Below, one piece after another: positions 37,460-48,200 of a DNA stretch of 64,000 nucleotides. The notes under the pieces were generated by a model. That model worked only from the letters and a program-made list of their open reading frames with translations, was not told the DNA's origin and did no database searches. Both the position numbers and the translations under genes were made by a program. Origin of the DNA: Moniliella sp. 'wahieum' (lineage: Eukaryota; Basidiomycota; Moniliellomycetes; Moniliellales; Moniliellaceae); NCBI GenBank assembly GCA_003971905.1, contig RSEE01000008.1:124001-188000 (forward strand), read 5' to 3'. How positions within the stretch are numbered: the first letter of the stretch is position 1; every line of letters starts with the position of its first letter.

Positions 37460-37850
37460 TATGATCGTTCAAAGTTAACTCCACATACGCCGAAGTCTTT
37501 TCCTAATTGTTTCTCATCACCTTCACAAGCCATGGAGGAATGGTCCCAGGCTGAAGTGCCCTTGTCATCGTTCAGTCTGGTCAAACACGATCCTCCGGAA
37601 CAATCGTTGGTTATGTGATCCATTATCGTACGGCATGAAAAGCGCAGCAAAAGTGGGTGTTGCGTTGCCACCACCGCCAACGTTAGGTGCTATGTTTCAC
37701 GAATCAGAGTACCTTCTTTCGATTCTAGGATTTTCTCTGGGAAGAAATGCTTTCATGGCTGTCATGTCCACACAAGTGAGCACGGCATAGCCGGGGTAAA
37801 CGTTTAAACTGGCGTCATAATGTTGAGGCAGGCTCTCAGACATCGGTCAT
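37460..37850 (-). pseudogene. Convergent relic of the same secreted-protein family, unit A
   Basis: On the minus strand the pieces AVLTCVDMTAMKAFL, APNVGG...PTFAALFMPYDNGSHNQ and KGTSAWDHSSM follow in the order of GAPNVG, HFAAIPLSYDD and GTSVWSRWSLG of the plus-strand gene. No continuous frame remains. It faces the plus-strand copy tail to tail. Confidence 0.5.
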
Positions 37851-37876
37851 GCCCCGCACCCCCGTTACACCACAGA

Positions 37877-38830
37877 GGAAGTGCTATCGGATGATATTCT
37901 TAGTGCCTTCGCAGCCTCCGCTTACTTCTGGTGGAGGGCAGTGCTAGGATTCCCTGCACGGCCCTCAGTGGATCGATGACGCTCGTTTAGAGCGGTCGAA
38001 AGAGTTGTGCTCGCAGGCCGTGCACGCCCTGTGCTCGCACCATCTCCCTTTTCTCTCTCTCCCGCCTCCTTCCCTTCAATTCAGATGTTGCTTGAAGACT
38101 TGTGGCTCACCACCTTGCCTTCACGTTGTCTGAAGGCTGCTTTGCAGCTGATCCATAGGATCGCGAGTGCTCCCAAGTCGCACTCTAGCAGTTTGTCTGC
38201 TTCGCTCCGTCAACATCTATGCCACAGTGCGATGGGGCTTAGATAGGAGGTGGTTACCAAAAGGGGCCAACCAACAGTCAGCATCCTCGATCGGTGGGGA
38301 TCCCTTCCATTCTCGTCCCTTCTGCCTTTCTTGTCCAACTCCTGACCGTTTCCAGCCAATTGATTGACCAATACAGGCAACCTCTCGTCTCCACTTAGCT
38401 GCCTCATCATAATCCAACCTCGTCGTCCAGCTTTCCATCCGCCCAGTCGCGCGAGCCTTCCTTCTGCGCGTCGATTCCCTGACCCACAACATGTCGCATG
38501 GGTTCCTTCACAGCCACGTCGACAGCAGCCCCTACCCAGCCTCAGCCCTGGCAGCGTTTGCCCTCCACTGCACCTACCCGTCCCTAAGCTCGGGAGGCTT
38601 CATACACGTTACCACCCCCACCAGCCGGTGCATACGCAGCCTTGCCACGCGTGCGGCAGCCTCGGCTTCACGCCCAGAGGCTTTTCCTGTGGGCTAATAG
38701 GATCCACCAAATACCCAAACCCGAAACTACCGTGAGTCGTCCTTCACCTAAGGGATTGTACCCCACCAACCTGGGTGAGCCCCCTGGCAGGACCCCCTTG
38801 TGACAGGGTCGTCGTAATTCACGCTTAGTA
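37877..38830 (+). mobile_element. Ty1/copia-type LTR fragment (fossil)
   Basis: Matches the interior and right part of the LTR at 49389-50275 (AGGAAGTGCTATCGGATG onward, through GGGATTGTACCCC). The left tip is missing. It sits exactly at the right edge of unit A. Substitutions and indels against the other copies are frequent, so it is old. Confidence 0.6.
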
Positions 38831-39189
38831 CATGGATCGAGCCCACCACTTCTGGTCCACCGATCATCTTTGCTCAATCCTCTCCCTTGTTCCACCGATT
38901 CCCTTTGTCCCTCCCACTTCTTGTCCCCCCTTGTCCCGCCCCCCCCTTCAATTGCTCTCCACATCCCTCCTTGCTCCAGCGCTCCCTATTGTGCCATGGT
39001 TACTCTTTGCACCACCGCACCCCTTTTAAGGTATGGGACGGACGCGTCGACGTTCTGATGCACCCTCCGATATAGAAATAAAATAGAGATTTTCTTTCTT
39101 TCCCCCCTCCTGTCACGCGTCACGGGCGAAGACGGGTGAGGAAAAGATCGGAATTGGAGGTCCCTAATCTATCTACTCTTTTGAATTCA

Positions 39190-39951
39190 TCATTGACAGA
39201 GCTTAAGGCTGGGACAGGGGGAACGCTACGTCTAAACCGAACCGTTCATCTTGCGGGGGTTACTTGGAAGCGCCACTAAGGTCAAGGAACCAGGGGGATC
39301 GCCAGGATATCAGGACCCTCCGGCTCTCGCCATCCGGTCCCGTACCCTAGGAAGCGCGTGTGGACACGGAGGAACGTGGTTGACATCCGAGCGAGGAACC
39401 ATTTCCACTGAGACTTAGTCATAGCTAATCGAAAATGCTGGTAACAAGGTTCCGGATAGATATGTGAGGACTACGTACAAAATTCAAGGTGGGCAAGGCT
39501 GTGCAAGATTGTGCGCAAGAAATTTCGATTAGCCATGCTAGCCAATTCCTTCCAATGCGCAAACAACTTGCCCGCCGTCGTGGTGCCGTAGTATCCTCGC
39601 GTCGGCAAAACCAGGGGGGAAAACGTTTTGAGTGCGTCCCTGGTACTTGGCGTTCTTGTCGCATTCTGCTTGTTCAAGCAGCCGAAGCAGTTCCTTCTCC
39701 CGGCGTTCCAAAGGCGACGCAGTGCTCTCATGCACCACCCGCCGGTACGCGCTCTGCGCCTCCTGCGATCCCGTGTCGCGCAGCGTGTGGTCTACTTCCA
39801 TTCCGGTTCCTCCCAGTGCTCCGGGCCCCATCACGCGGTAATCGGTGCGCTGTGCCTTCCGTCCGCGCCTCGTCCCATCCTCTTCCTCCACCATAGGTTC
39901 GTTGTGGACGCGGGTGTCGGGATGGAGCGTAGGAGCTGGAGACTCCTTTTA
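39190..39951 (-). mobile_element. LINE 3' end, inverted copy
   Basis: Minus-strand relative of 53070-53720. It encodes the C-terminal region of a non-LTR retrotransposon polyprotein: DYRVMGPGALGG, MEVDHTLRDTGS, EKELLRLLEQAECDKNAKYQ, then a broken RGYYGT-like stretch. It is 5'-truncated, the frame is interrupted, and the terminal hairpins are absent. It meets a second, plus-strand LINE 3' end at a TTTTATAAAA spacer (about 39952-39965), giving inverted arms of about 235 bp (39190-39425 and 39966-40200). Confidence 0.6.
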
Positions 39952-39965
39952 TAAAAGAGTAGTAA

Positions 39966-40556
39966 GTCTCAGGGAAATGGTCCTCGTCGGATGTCAACCA
40001 CGTTCATCCGTGTCCACACGCCTTCCTGGGTACGGGACCGGATGGCGAGAGCCGGAGGGTCCTGATATCCTGGCAATCCCCCTGGTTCCTTAATCTTGGT
40101 AGCGCTTCCAAGTAACCCCCTCAAGATGAACGGTTAGGTTTAGACGTAGTGTTCCCCCTGTCCCAGCCTTAAGCTCTGTCAATGAAATGGACGTGATCTA
40201 GGGATTGGGGCGTTTTTTCTTGACATCAGCTGTAGTTTCTGACAAATCATGCCACCTGGCACGTTCCAGTCCAGTCCAGTCCACCCGCCGCTGCACATGG
40301 GTGAAAATTCCGCCCAAGGCGTAGTGGTGAATACCATTCCGCTCTGCAGCGTGGAACGATGGACCGGTAGCTACGGTGGCGACCAAGCACCAAGCACCTA
40401 AGGTGGCGATTGGGGGAACGGTGGCTACGAAGGTGGCGGTGGGGGGAACGGTGGCTACGGTGGCGAAGGCGGACCGGTGGCTAAGGTGGCGACGGTGCAC
40501 CAAGCACCAAGCTGGGGCGCAGCCCCAGCTGACCGGGCCGTAGGCCCGGTGGTCTT
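39966..40556 (+). mobile_element. LINE 3' end, 5'-truncated, with minisatellite and hairpins
   Basis: Begins at TAAGTCTCAG, matching 53473 onward, and contains only the last part of the ORF plus the 3' UTR. The UTR is expanded by a GGTGGC-rich minisatellite (about 40370-40495) and ends with two tandem hairpins at 40511-40550. Unit B starts within about 15 bp after the hairpins. Short, 5'-truncated copies are typical of LINE insertion. Confidence 0.6.
40511..40550 (+). repeat. Twin hairpins at LINE 3' end
   Basis: GCTGGGGC-GCA-GCCCCAGC followed one base later by ACCGGGCC-GTA-GGCCCGGT. Both stems are perfect 8-bp pairings with three-base GNA loops. The same pair is at 53771-53808. Confidence 0.85.
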
Positions 40557-41413
40557 CTAGTATTTAATAATGACGAAAATGACGCGTGATGCGTGCTGGG
40601 CAAGACGTGACGCGGGATGATGCATCGATGATGTCGATGAGCAAAAGTCGTAGGATCTCAGGCTTCTCACACTTCAGATGAAGCTTCAGAGCTTCAGAGA
40701 GCTTCAGCCTTCAGCCTCAGCGCGCTCAGTGGCTCAGCTGAGCCTCAGCGCTCAGCCTGTCGTGCTGTTGTCGTTTGCTGGAGGAATCAACTGGATTTCC
40801 CAGGAGGTACGAAAAGAAGGGGGCATTCCGTCACGCGTCACATGCAATGGCGTCAGTTGATTGAAGCCCTGGTAAGCGCCAAGGAAGGCAAATGAGTGTT
40901 AAAGCTTAAGGAGATCCCAATGGACCTACTACGGTGTATACGTACCCAGTCCAGAGGTTGAGGCGCGCAGGCGGGCTACTGAGTACAGACCGGACTGAGT
41001 ACTGACCGGCCGTACTGACCTCGGACGGAGAGGCGCGAGCAGGATCCCACACGGAAACAAGGCAATATTGACCCGACTGGAACCACAGCGCCCCACCGGC
41101 CTACACACCCGAGCCATTAAAAAACCTGCCGAAGCGCAGCGCCACGGCTACTACATGCTGGGTACCCACGCGGGGTCCAACAGGGCCCACCCAGCGGCTG
41201 GCGCCGCACCACTCCACTGTTCTCCGCGCTCCCATGGCTGCAGGGGCCAAGGTGTGCCGAGTCCCGTCAACGCGTCACCGCACCAGGAGCATCTTGCCGG
41301 GCGGGGGGCGAGTAGAAGACGTGTGCACGGTCCCTGCGGGATTTCATTAATCACTAGTCACTAGCTAGTCACTCCACACTGACTTTTGCAGTATATTAAG
41401 GGGCATGTGGTGG

Positions 41414-41420
41414 TATATAT
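41414..41420 (+). promoter_or_regulatory. TATA box of unit B secreted-protein gene
   Basis: TATATAT within GTGGTATATATTAGGCC, about 90 bp upstream of the ATG at 41509, conserved in unit A. Confidence 0.55.
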
Positions 41421-41508
41421 TAGGCCGTCTCCAACTTCATATCCCTTCACCCTCCACCCCTCAACCCCACACCGTCGCTGCCACTATCCCTTGCACACTC
41501 CTATCAGC

Positions 41509-42311
41509 ATGCGTTTTGCCTTCCCTCTTGCTGCCCTCGTTGGCGCATTTTTTTCTCTGCCCGTCATGGCCATGCCCTCCCTGGCGCCGCGGGCAAACCA
41601 GATCGAGATTGGGTACAAACTTGGTCCCCTTCCCCTTGAGCTGCGCACTTTTACGGGCTCTCACGTGCACAACTACTACTCTCGCAACACATCCACTGAT
41701 CCCGACGCGCGGGACTCGGCTGGACGGCGTATCCTCGACGTTTTCCCTGTACGTATATACGTGTTCTCCTTGACATATGCGTGACGGCTCTTTTCTCCTG
41801 GGAAGAGTATTGTTCGCTGACCTTCTGTCTCGCAACCGCGACGCAGGACGGACACAACTCGTCCGCAGAATACTTTTACTTCATTTCAATTGGTTCTCAG
41901 TACAAGGACACTTCGACCAGAGGTGTCCAATATGATTCTCAAGGACAATTTTGGGGCCTACTTCAGTCGGCTTCGAACCCGACGTACGGCATTGGCGCGC
42001 CAAATGTTGGCAACGGCAACTCCTACGGCCATTTTGCTGCTATTCCCCTGTCGTACGATGACGATGAGTCGCAAAACCAGCAGCTGTTCAGCGTCGAATT
42101 AGGCAGATTCAACTTTGATAACGGCACGTCAGTATGGAGCCGATGGTCCCTTGGCTTTGTAGGCGACAAAGACAAGAACGATGGTTACGCCGTGACTTTG
42201 GCCGACAATGATCACCAAACGGTTCAATGGAACACGCAAGCCCAATCGCCTGGTGGTCATTCCCTTGGGTTCCCTTGGGAGTCTGCTGTTCCCGTCCCTG
42301 CTGGCATTTGA
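41509..42311 (+). CDS. Small secreted protein, unrecognised family (intact copy)
   Basis: Not recognised. Exon 1 is 41509-41748 and exon 2 is 41847-42311, with a 98-bp phase-0 GT-AG intron (donor GTACGT, acceptor GACGCAG). The 234-residue product starts with a strong signal peptide, MRFAFPLAALVGAFFSLPVMA, so it should enter the secretory pathway. The mature part has no cysteine, at least three possible N-glycosylation sites (RNTST, HNSS, DNGTS), and is rich in Gly, Asn, Ser, Asp and aromatic residues, for example SAEYFYFISIGS and GHFAAIPLSYDDDE, suggesting a beta-rich fold. No membrane segment or GPI signal is seen at the C-terminus (SAVPVPAGI). The frame is uninterrupted, unlike the unit A copy. 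A host-interaction or wall protein is possible, but no function can be assigned. Confidence 0.8.
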
Positions 42312-42740
42312 TGATTCACCATAAACACACCGCAATCTGTTTCGTCCCTTTCTCGTGACCCAATTTGTGCGAAGCGCCATCAATTGCAAGCGGACGTTCT
42401 GATCGATCTGATCTCCTTTTTTCTTTTTTTTTCCCTGTTTTTTCCTCTCGTCTTTTTTCGCCTATTTTGCAAAACACGTAGTAACACGGCGCCATCAATG
42501 TTCACATGTGACGCCCCGCATGTTGCCTCTGACGAATGCTTGTGCTCGCCCCTCGCAATGCAAGGGGCACTGAGACGAATGAACGAACGTTGCGTCTTTT
42601 GCGGAAAGGTTACTACTCCCTAGACTGTGTTCGAGGATGTTTTCAACCGTAGATGCATTCATTTCCCGGGCAGGCGCTTATCTTGTAGTGCATTTGTTAT
42701 GATATTGACGCCTGACGCGGAAGGGCTGAATCGTTTCCCT

Positions 42741-44330
42741 TGTTCCTATACTGTAGTGTTGGCATGCACCGCAAAGGGCCTGAAGGGACAGCGGTACTAT
42801 GGAAGATAGACTACGTACAGGCGAAATCCGTTGAGACATCAAGCTTCAAGGTTCCCTGGCGATGCCACAATTGCTATATAGTGTCACGGGCTGCGGCGGA
42901 CACGATATGGTCCGACCCAAGCTAAGGCCCGCCTGCTCCTCACATTCCCACAGTAGAGCGTGCTCCGCAGGCCAACCGAGTGTGATGATGGTTGGCTGAA
43001 TTAAGTATCGTGGCCGAAGGGCCATGCATCCGCGCGGCAATAGCCCCCCGCCCAAGTTCAAGTCGGCCGGCCTAAAAGTAAGGCCACCGAGCTTCCAGTG
43101 TCGTGGCTACATCTGTCGCCCCATCCCCGTTTCCTTTTCGTTTCTTGGTCGCGCCTGAGGCGACCAACCCCGCTTTTGACATGTCTTCATTTCTACCCCC
43201 CCTCTTGGATCCATTTCCCTTTTAATCTTGCCTGTACCCCTGGTTGATGGGGATCCTTTCCCCCACCCTCCATTCTCGTCCTTTCCCGCCTATCAGTGTC
43301 CGACTCCTGCCGGTTTTCCAGCCAATTGATCCAGTACAGGCAGCTTCCTCTCTTGTTAGCGTCCGACTTCTCCTCCGACCTCGTCCTCCAGCAATCCGTC
43401 AGTCCAGTCGCGCGAACCCTGCTTCGGTCGCGGCGATTTCCAGCGTCGATTCCGTCTCAGTTGAGCCAGTGTTTGTCCCCCTCTGCCTCCTCCCGTCCCT
43501 AAGTCCCGGAGGCTTCAGACACGTTACTATACGGCCCACGGTGCAGACGCAGCCTTGCCACACGTGCAGCCGCCCCACCAAAGGCCTCTCCTCGTCCCTA
43601 GCCCCGCTCGGATTCACCAATCAGCCCAAGCCCGAAACTATCTGAGACGTCCTTCCGTCTTCCGTCTCCTAAGGGATTTGTACCCCAAGAACGGTGAGCC
43701 CCCTGGCGGGACCCGTCCGTGACATATAGCAGCTGGCAAAAGGAAGAAGGCATGCTGGGAGCTGTCATGAGCGATTCGACGAAGGGTGAGACAAGAGGGC
43801 CAACAGAATGCCGAGTGTCTCCATTCGACAGCTCTCATCGTCTGTGCCCACCGCAACGCCACGGATGGCCTCATATAGCCATGGCACCAGGCCACGGTAA
43901 AGGTGCTTTGGCCCTCTAATTTTAACCTCGCCGGCAACCGACAACTGATGGAGGAATCGAAACCTCTTCGTACTATCTCACTCCGGCTCAAGCACAAGCA
44001 TAAGTGAAGTAACAGAACAAGAACAAAGAGCGAGACACTCGAGACAGGTATATTTGAATGAATGGCAACATGATCTTCAGCAAAACTATATATATACACG
44101 GCATGCTGTGGGCGCCATGTAAGATTGCAAAGACCGGCTCCCTCTCTTTGATAAAGAAAGCACTTGGGCGGACAATGGGACGACTTCCATTCAATGCCAG
44201 GAATGCGGTGGGTTTTGATGGCCACTTCGGCTATCGGGATGGATGAGATGGCTCAACGATCTCGTCGCGGCTGGGACTGAGGGTGGGCTAGCCACTAGTC
44301 GGCACAGCTGGAGCCAGAAACAGGAGGGAC
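42741..44330. mobile_element. 1.6-kb insertion in unit B carrying a copia LTR fragment
   Basis: Present in unit B, absent from unit A. The ends read TGTTCC and GGGACA, an LTR-like TG...CA pair, but no clear target duplication was seen. The middle (about 43230-43720) matches the LTR family at 37877-38830 and 49389-50275. The remainder is unassigned, with no intact ORF. Its insertion postdates the duplication of the unit, or it was lost from unit A. Confidence 0.6.
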
Positions 44331-44789
44331 AATGCGCCCCGGTAGCATGCCAATCAGCATCCACCCGTACTGATAAAAAACAGAAAAATATCATTGCAGT
44401 CAAACCCTGTCAAACAACGGGACATTGATTCATTTGATCCAGGCAGGTCGCATCGGTATGGGTGAGAGTTCGCGTGCATTAATCAGAAGCAACATTTGGG
44501 ACATCACATGCCATCACGACAAGGCGTTCAAAAGGGGGGGAAAGGGAAAACAAGAAACAAAGATACAAGAGAAAAGGAATCAAAGAGAAACAGATCATCA
44601 ACGCATGCTCTCTCAACGAGTATAATTTTTCGCTGGTGGGGTTCAGCAAAAGGGGGTAAAACGGAGAGTGCTGAAGGGTTGATGCGAGGTCAGCGCTCGG
44701 AACCAAGGATGGATACAGCAGAGTCCCAAGTGAACCCTAGAGGCTATGACGATGAGGATTGGAGGGCACAGTGCCAGCTTGATGATCGT

Positions 44790-45165
44790 TTAATGCTCGC
44801 CACATACCCCAAAGTCTTTTGCTTGTTTCATCACCTCTAACCCAAAGACCAATGGTCCCAGACTGAAGTGCCCTTGTAATAGATCAATCCGGTCAAACAC
44901 GATCCGGAACAGTTGTTGGTTACGTAAATCTTATCATCGTACGGGATAAAGATCGCAGCAAAAAGTAGGCGTTTGCATTGGGGCTACCGCCAACATTAGG
45001 TGCCCCAAATACGTTTGACGAGTAAGCCTACATCCTTTCGATTCTAGGCTATTCTCCGCCAAGAAATGCTTTCATGGCTGTCTTGTCCCCACAAGTGAGA
45101 GTGATATAGCAGGGGTAACTGGTGTCGTAATGTTGAGGGAAGCACTCATCCCATATGCATATCAT
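44790..45165 (-). pseudogene. Convergent relic of the secreted-protein family, unit B
   Basis: Reading the minus strand from about 45120 gives CYITLTCGDKTAMKAFLGG, SSNVFGAPNVGGSPNANAYF, then FAAIFIPYDDKIYVTNNCSG and finally KGTSVWDHWSLG followed by a stop. These match, in order, the plus-strand gene's YFYFISIGSQYKD, PTYGIGAPNVGNGNSYGH, FAAIPLSYDD and NGTSVWSRWSLG. Internal stops and at least one frame change show decay. Two cysteines in this version are absent from the plus-strand protein. It is tail to tail with the intact gene, with the 1.6-kb insertion between. Confidence 0.6.
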
Positions 45166-45213
45166 TACGCCCCGAATCCCCCCGGATATACACCAACTTC
45201 TTTCTTTCTGTTG

Positions 45214-48200
45214 TGTGGATGAATTGCGTGCTACACTGGTGACATGGGACCATCAGTGGCCCTGCAGCACCCCTGACATTCCTAGCCGCACTAATCAGCT
45301 CAAGAAGGCATGAATACCGTGTGAGTCGACCTTTGGATCTCCAAGGGGTTGTACCCTTAACCCACCCCCTGCCCTCTCCCCCGTCCTTTGCAGTGGGTGC
45401 CTCAGTCTGCCATACTATCGCTCCTTTTTGATCTATCACAAAAGACTGGTCGGTTCCGAGTTCGAAGGAATGAAAACGGATTGACGTGACTCAGGCTCCG
45501 CGCGGTCCTAGGCCGGATGTCAACAGTCAGCCTACGAGTGATGATAAATCTCCAGTTCTTTATCTTTCCCCATTCTCCATTGATCAACTACGTAGTTCCC
45601 CTTTCATATTCCGGCCCATATACAGTTGTCTGTGGCGACAATCCGTTAGCGTCTCTTCATTTTTGTTCATTCATACAATAGAGGCAATCCCCCTCATCCA
45701 ACAATTGCTTGCTCCGTGCCCCACGTGAATTTGTCGCCCAGCTATCCAGTTAAAACCCGACGTGTCAGCCACGCAGTGTCCGGAATAGGGTTTCTATCTC
45801 CATGGCCTTACCTGGATTACCAGCATCCGTTTTAGTCAAGCTTCAGACGCTGGCCCAGTTAGAGTAGCGTTACGTTAATTTTCGCCTAAAATTGGCAGCC
45901 CCTGATTTACGTTTGTCAATCCATTTTCCTCCTTTCATCATTCTGTGTTAGCACTAATCTTTGATGGGTGAATGGCAAACGGTTCGTAATCCAATGCGAA
46001 GTTTATTACTCGAATCTAGTACGATTAAAATGCTCGATTGAGGGGTATCGCACTCTTCCTTTTCACCCACATGCCGGCGCAAATGGATTCTGATTACTGT
46101 TGGCCATGGTGATGACTGGCAGTTACGCCATTGAGATCTCGCCTATCTATTCACTTGGGCCTCGGCCAGGGACCTACCACCCAGTATTTTGCGCAGAAAT
46201 TGCTGTTAGGCCGTCCTATTTCCACGGCACCACATAATACACAGCAACCCCGACTGTGGGTTACCATAATCTTCGGTAACCTTTTCCATATTTTGCGAAT
46301 GAGCCCCATGTGTCCCTGTTTAATCAACTTTCGCAATTGGGGTAATCAGAATGGGATCAGAGCTTCAACAGATACGACAGAAGCACATAAAGATCATGAT
46401 ACTTCGCGATCACGACCATATGCTTGATACCTTTCCCATGAAAAACCCAAATAGCGTGTTTGTCTTTATGTTTACGCAACTCTGACCCGCTTTCTGAAGG
46501 AAATGACAGGTGCGATAGACGTGCTCGCGACATGGGTTGGTTATATGCATTGAAGAACCTGAATGGAGGTGAACCTCGTTTTCCGGGATTGTCTGTAAGG
46601 AGGGGATGTTTCGCACCGGACAAAGAACCAGGGAATTGCAATGCGTCTGTGGACCGCCGAGTTTAGGAGTTTGCTTTGACTTTTCAATGGGTTCTGAACC
46701 AGGCAAAGTAGCGTTGAAGACAAGAACCTTCTCTTCCTTTTGCTGATTCCTTCTGCTGACGATGGAACGGGTTTATAGGCCACTGAAACAAAGTAATTGA
46801 CAAAGAAATTCCGAAGTCAGAAACGGCTCAGTGGTGTATCCGTATCTATTCGTCTGTAGGCAGGCTACATGCCGTTGGCAGGGGACCAAGGTGACACTGT
46901 ATCCTAACGCAATACCGATTTCACTGCTCCCTAATCTGTTTGGCGAACAAGACCCACAAGACCTTGGATGACAATGCTTCCCCAAGATTCATGAATGATA
47001 TCAACATGGCTCACACCTCGAAACTGTTTCTGACGGTAACGTCAAAGGACCCGATCTAGCCCGATTGTTTGTGTCCATTCGTAACAAAGCGTACGCTACG
47101 CAACAACATATCCACAAGTTTAACGTGGCTTCTTCCATTTTCGATAGCCACAGCCAGCTGTCATCGAGCCTTCTTAATTATACCAACGTCAACCGGCCTT
47201 GTTTGTCCTCGTTGTTCCTCTCCTGGTCTGTTTCCTCAGCATTTGCGGTATCATCGGAGTGCCATTGCCCCACCATCCATTGCAGACGTTTCGAAGCCAC
47301 CTTTCTACATTTGTGTTGTCTAGTCCTTATCGAATCTGTCGCTTCGGACGCTTAATCCATGTACTTTTGTCCACCAGCAGATGATTTTGTAACCGCATCC
47401 TTTGCAGGTGCTTCTTTGCCAGTTGAGACTTTCCAAAGTCACGAGAAACTCAACCGACACATTTCCCATTACCACGTCGTCAACATGTGGAATTCGTTCA
47501 GCTCAGCACGCATTGCCATGTCTTCATCGTTCAATGTCATCTGTACAAATTCTCCGGGGCGATACTAAATGGGTTGAGTTCTTCTGGGGCAGGACCTCTG
47601 CTATCATTCTTTGCCCTTGTCAACTTTTGGGCCTTTCATGTTCTGAGCCTTCAGGTGCTTCACTAGTCCTGCTACGCAACCTGCCCCGTGTGCCCACGCC
47701 CGTAATTTAGAAGCGCCGCCTCGTCTCCAGCAGAGTTCAGATCCGCTACCAAGCTCGATAATCCGTGAGAGGGACTCTCCTCCTCTAACGTAATTCACTC
47801 TCGAACCAAGGCTCGGGCTGATGTTAGGGGCCTACACATTCCACAGTCTCTGCTGGAACAAATTGTTTGAGACACGTCGCTACTGCCCTGGGGTGAGCAT
47901 GTAAAGCCTTGCTGCTCAAACCGCCGCCTCTGTTATATGCCGTGCGAGCGCTCACTCTGCTCTCCCAGGCATTGTACCCTTAAGTCTAGGGACTTGCATT
48001 CACGCTTTCGTTGGTGAATGCGGAATGGGATCTGTGGCACTACGGCCCGAATCAGTCAATGAGTGTGAGAAAAAGAGTGTCCGCTTGACGTGTACATTGT
48101 CATGTTTTCCCAAATCGAAACAGGGGGGCATCTGCATTGCAATATCGCATGCGCTTATGCGAGTTGTTGACTGATACCGAACTGGGAGCGTAGGACTGGG

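Larger units (their letters stand above)
34888..37876 (+). repeat. Duplicated unit A (about 3.0 kb)
   Basis: Direct-repeat partner of unit B (40566-45190). Matching begins at TAATGACGAAAATGACGCG and continues through a promoter region, the secreted-protein gene, its 3' flank and a convergent relic, ending at GCCCCGCACCCCCG. By eye the copies differ by frequent substitutions and small indels, so the duplication is not recent. Unit A is directly followed by an LTR fragment. Confidence 0.85.
40566..45190 (+). repeat. Duplicated unit B (about 3.0 kb plus a 1.6-kb insertion)
   Basis: Direct-repeat partner of unit A. It runs from AATGACGAAAATGACGCG to GCCCCGAATCCCCCC and is interrupted at 42741-44330 by sequence absent from unit A; on both sides (GAATCGTTTC and GCGCCCCGGTAGCATG) the match to unit A resumes. 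It holds the intact secreted-protein gene and the better preserved convergent relic. An LTR starts about 24 bp after its end. Confidence 0.85.

Noticed and set aside
43945-43975. T-arm-like GAGGTTTCGATTCCTCC on the minus strand
   Set aside because: No matching acceptor stem, D arm or anticodon arm could be placed around it, so it is not a tRNA.
46131-47720. ORFs inside the copia interval such as 46131-46427 and 47402-47710
   Set aside because: No motif could be assigned to gag, integrase or reverse transcriptase with confidence; left inside the fossil element without separate calls.
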